A stretch of 45,593 bases of DNA from Bauldia litoralis (GTDB lineage: Bacteria; Pseudomonadota; Alphaproteobacteria; Rhizobiales; Kaistiaceae): positions 1 to 45,593 of the forward strand of contig CAMCWB010000028.1 of NCBI GenBank assembly GCA_945882315.1, read 5' to 3'. The notes beneath the pieces are model-generated. The model worked only from the letters and a program-made list of their open reading frames with translations. It was not told the origin of the DNA and did not search any database. Below, piece by piece: positions 44,549 to 45,593 of this stretch. Positions within the stretch are counted from its first letter, which is position 1. Every line of letters starts with the position of its first letter. Position numbers and translations under genes: made by a program.

Positions 44549-44902
44549 TCACCCCTCCCGGCTCACCCTTGGTGAAACCGCCAGTCCAAGGAACACCAGC
44601 ACGGCCTGATTGAGGCGCAGGATATCTTCGTCATCGAGCCTGCCGACGCGCGCGCCGACCTTCGACTTGGGGACGGTGGTGATCTTGTCCACCATCATGC
44701 GGCATTCAGTGCGCAAGCCATTCCGCTCGTTTGGCTCCACCGGCAGTCGGAATAGCGGCGCGTCGGTCTCATCCGTGGTGAAGGCGCAGATGGTGATGGA
44801 GTCAGTACCGTCAAAGCAATCGTCCTGCACGATGACGACGGGGCGCGGTTTGCCTGCATAGTCCTTGCCACCGGATACGGTCCAGATGTCACCCCGCCTC
44901 AT
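44549..44902 (-). CDS. MazF/PemK-type endoribonuclease toxin
   Basis: A 117-residue toxin of the PemK/MazF (CcdB-fold) family, cutting mRNA at short sites and so halting growth. The start RRGDIWTVSGGKDYAGKPRPVVIVQDD is diagnostic, with the basic residue patch and P of KPRPVVIV, followed by TDSITICAFTTDE and VDKITTVPKSKVGARVGRL (the conserved V-D-K-x-x-T segment). Full length. Its ATG at 44902 overlaps the antitoxin stop by four bases, the usual gene order with antitoxin first. The sequence specificity of cleavage cannot be read from the protein. Confidence 0.92.
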   Translation of the reverse strand: MRRGDIWTVSGGKDYAGKPRPVVIVQDDCFDGTDSITICAFTTDETDAPLFRLPVEPNERNGLRTECRMMVDKITTVPKSKVGARVGRLDDEDILRLNQAVLVFLGLAVSPRVSREG

Positions 44903-45138
44903 TCATCGCCGCCTTCTTCGAAATCGATGGCGGACACCGCGTCGATGAACGCCTGATCTTCGGACGCATGGGGACTGGTGGCCACGGCCAGCGATTGGCG
45001 GTGCGCCTCCGCGCGGAAGGCGGGCGCGCGGACGTCTGGTACCCAAATCTGGATCGGGCGCAGGCCCTGGCCGCGCAACCGCTCGCGATGCTCGCGCACC
45101 TTCACGCGCGACGGCTTAGGGCTAGATACAGAGGGCAT
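44899..45138 (-). CDS. MazE-family (DUF3018) antitoxin
   Basis: A 79-residue antitoxin of the DUF3018/MazE-like family that often accompanies PemK/MazF toxins in alphaproteobacteria. Seen are SRVKVREHRERLRGQGLRPIQIWVPDVRAPAF, a DNA-binding ribbon-helix-helix-like start, and an acidic toxin-binding tail (AFIDAVSAIDFEEGGDE). The ATG at 45138 has GGAG nine bases in front. Its end overlaps the toxin by four bases. It probably represses the pair at the palindrome 21 bases before its start. Confidence 0.9.
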   Translation of the reverse strand: MPSVSSPKPSRVKVREHRERLRGQGLRPIQIWVPDVRAPAFRAEAHRQSLAVATSPHASEDQAFIDAVSAIDFEEGGDE

Positions 45139-45158
45139 GATCAAGACTCCAATGAATA

Positions 45159-45170
45159 GTTACATGTAAC
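45159..45170. promoter_or_regulatory. Palindromic operator candidate of the toxin-antitoxin pair
   Basis: GTTACATGTAAC, a perfect 12-base palindrome, 20 bases upstream of the antitoxin start codon, overlapping where the promoter should be. Such sites are the usual operators of autoregulated toxin-antitoxin operons. Confidence 0.55.
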
Positions 45171-45466
45171 CTATCATCGGAAAGGCATTTTGACCAGCAC
45201 TTTCCATCCCGCCGGGCCGTGGAAAATGAAGGGCGCGGGACCGGCGGCTGGGACAGGGAACGGCGCAAACCCATTCCCCTTTCCGGTCAAATCCGCCAAA
45301 AAGCCACTACAGTGCCGAAAGGAGCATTGGAATCGTTGATAAAATGCTGCCACGCGGCACGCGCCCCGACCGACCGGCACGGAGAAAGACAAGCCCTGTC
45401 AAGGGCTTGGAGGGCGACCGGCGAGCCGCTTTTATCTCGCCGTCACCTTATACCAGCCCGCACTGA
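45171..45466. other. Intergenic stretch, no gene seen
   Basis: About 296 bases between the TA operator and the IS630-type transposase end. Two short frames on opposite strands cover it but neither has a ribosome site or family resemblance. The right-hand IS end probably lies between about 45400 and 45466, but I cannot fix its terminal repeat without the other end. Confidence 0.4.
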
Positions 45467-45593
45467 TCAGAACCGATGTGCCCAGTCACGCATTCCGATG
45501 GACATGATCTTCCAAGGTCGATCGATAAGGTTGTTCCAGGCGTCACAGCACAGGGCAACGATCTCGTCGTAGGTTTTGAACACACGGTTCGAC
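45467..45593 (-). CDS. IS630-family transposase, C-terminal fragment cut by window edge
   Basis: Minus-strand reading from the right edge to a TGA at 45467 gives 41 codons: NRVFKTYDEIVALCCDAWN, then RPWKIMSIGMRDWAHRF. This ending (YDEIVALCCxAWNxL...PWxIMSIGxRDWA) is typical of IS630-family DDE transposases in Rhizobiales. The catalytic residues are beyond the window. The gene's orientation places the element's 3' end close to the toxin-antitoxin locus. Recognised from memory of the family. Confidence 0.8.
   Translation of the reverse strand, partial: SNRVFKTYDEIVALCCDAWNNLIDRPWKIMSIGMRDWAHRF

Noticed and set aside
45219-45572. 117-codon plus-strand frame at the right edge
   Set aside because: Runs antisense through the IS630-type transposase end and has no family resemblance.

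Overview
The window looks like a chromosomal stretch of an alphaproteobacterium of the Hyphomicrobiales (Rhizobiales) type. The flanks are GC-rich and carry genes typical of that group: an IalB-family periplasmic protein, a YggT/DUF167 pair, a class III cyclase-TPR protein, a PAS-GGDEF-EAL protein, a RlmN next to a small membrane protein, and two families of dispersed intergenic repeats. Species cannot be named from the sequence alone.

Layout. Bases 1-116 hold the 5' end of an ISAzo13-type transposase. Bases 220-19113 are ordinary core genome: Bax inhibitor-1 protein, thpR-phhB-DUF1232, ialB-like gene, rlmN and a membrane protein, LysE exporter, PAP2 phosphatase, GT39 glycosyltransferase, argG, a c-di-GMP enzyme, an M50 site-2 protease with CBS domains, a frameshifted cyclase/TPR gene, typA behind a terminator-like hairpin, an acetyltransferase, and DUF167/YggT. 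A tRNA-Ala(CGC) gene follows at 19288-19363.

From that tRNA to about 43918 lies an integrative genomic island of about 24.6 kb. The last 14 bases of the tRNA plus one base before and three after (18 bp in all, 19350-19367) are repeated exactly at 43901-43918, 145 bp beyond the start of a tyrosine integrase. Next to the integrase are an AlpA-type regulator and a prim-pol/D5-like primase-helicase, so the element has its own replication and excision functions. Base composition inside is visibly more AT-rich, mostly between 20 and 32 kb. Cargo includes a nuclease-helicase fusion ending in five tandem 'phage-integrase repeat' units, a co-directional run of about eight genes on the minus strand (membrane coiled-coil protein, membrane-anchored ClpP-like protein with PAN domains, secreted proteins, VWA protein, TPR protein), a ribbon-helix-helix regulator, a complete tRNA-Tyr gene, a secreted nuclease, an SF1 helicase, a CMP/dCMP-type deaminase, and several wrecks (hsdR, sensor kinase, serine recombinase). 

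Beyond the right att repeat come a decayed second integrase start, a small unknown gene, a MazE/MazF-type toxin-antitoxin pair with a palindromic operator candidate, and the 3' end of an IS630-type transposase at the window edge. This suggests repeated insertions at the same tRNA.

The best candidate for an undescribed system is the minus-strand operon 31509 to 24679. Several of its genes overlap by 4 to 17 bases, pointing to translational coupling, and most products are predicted to act at or outside the inner membrane. I can describe its parts but not its function. The nuclease-helicase at 20682-23729 is a second candidate, plausibly a stand-alone defence gene. No CRISPR array was seen.
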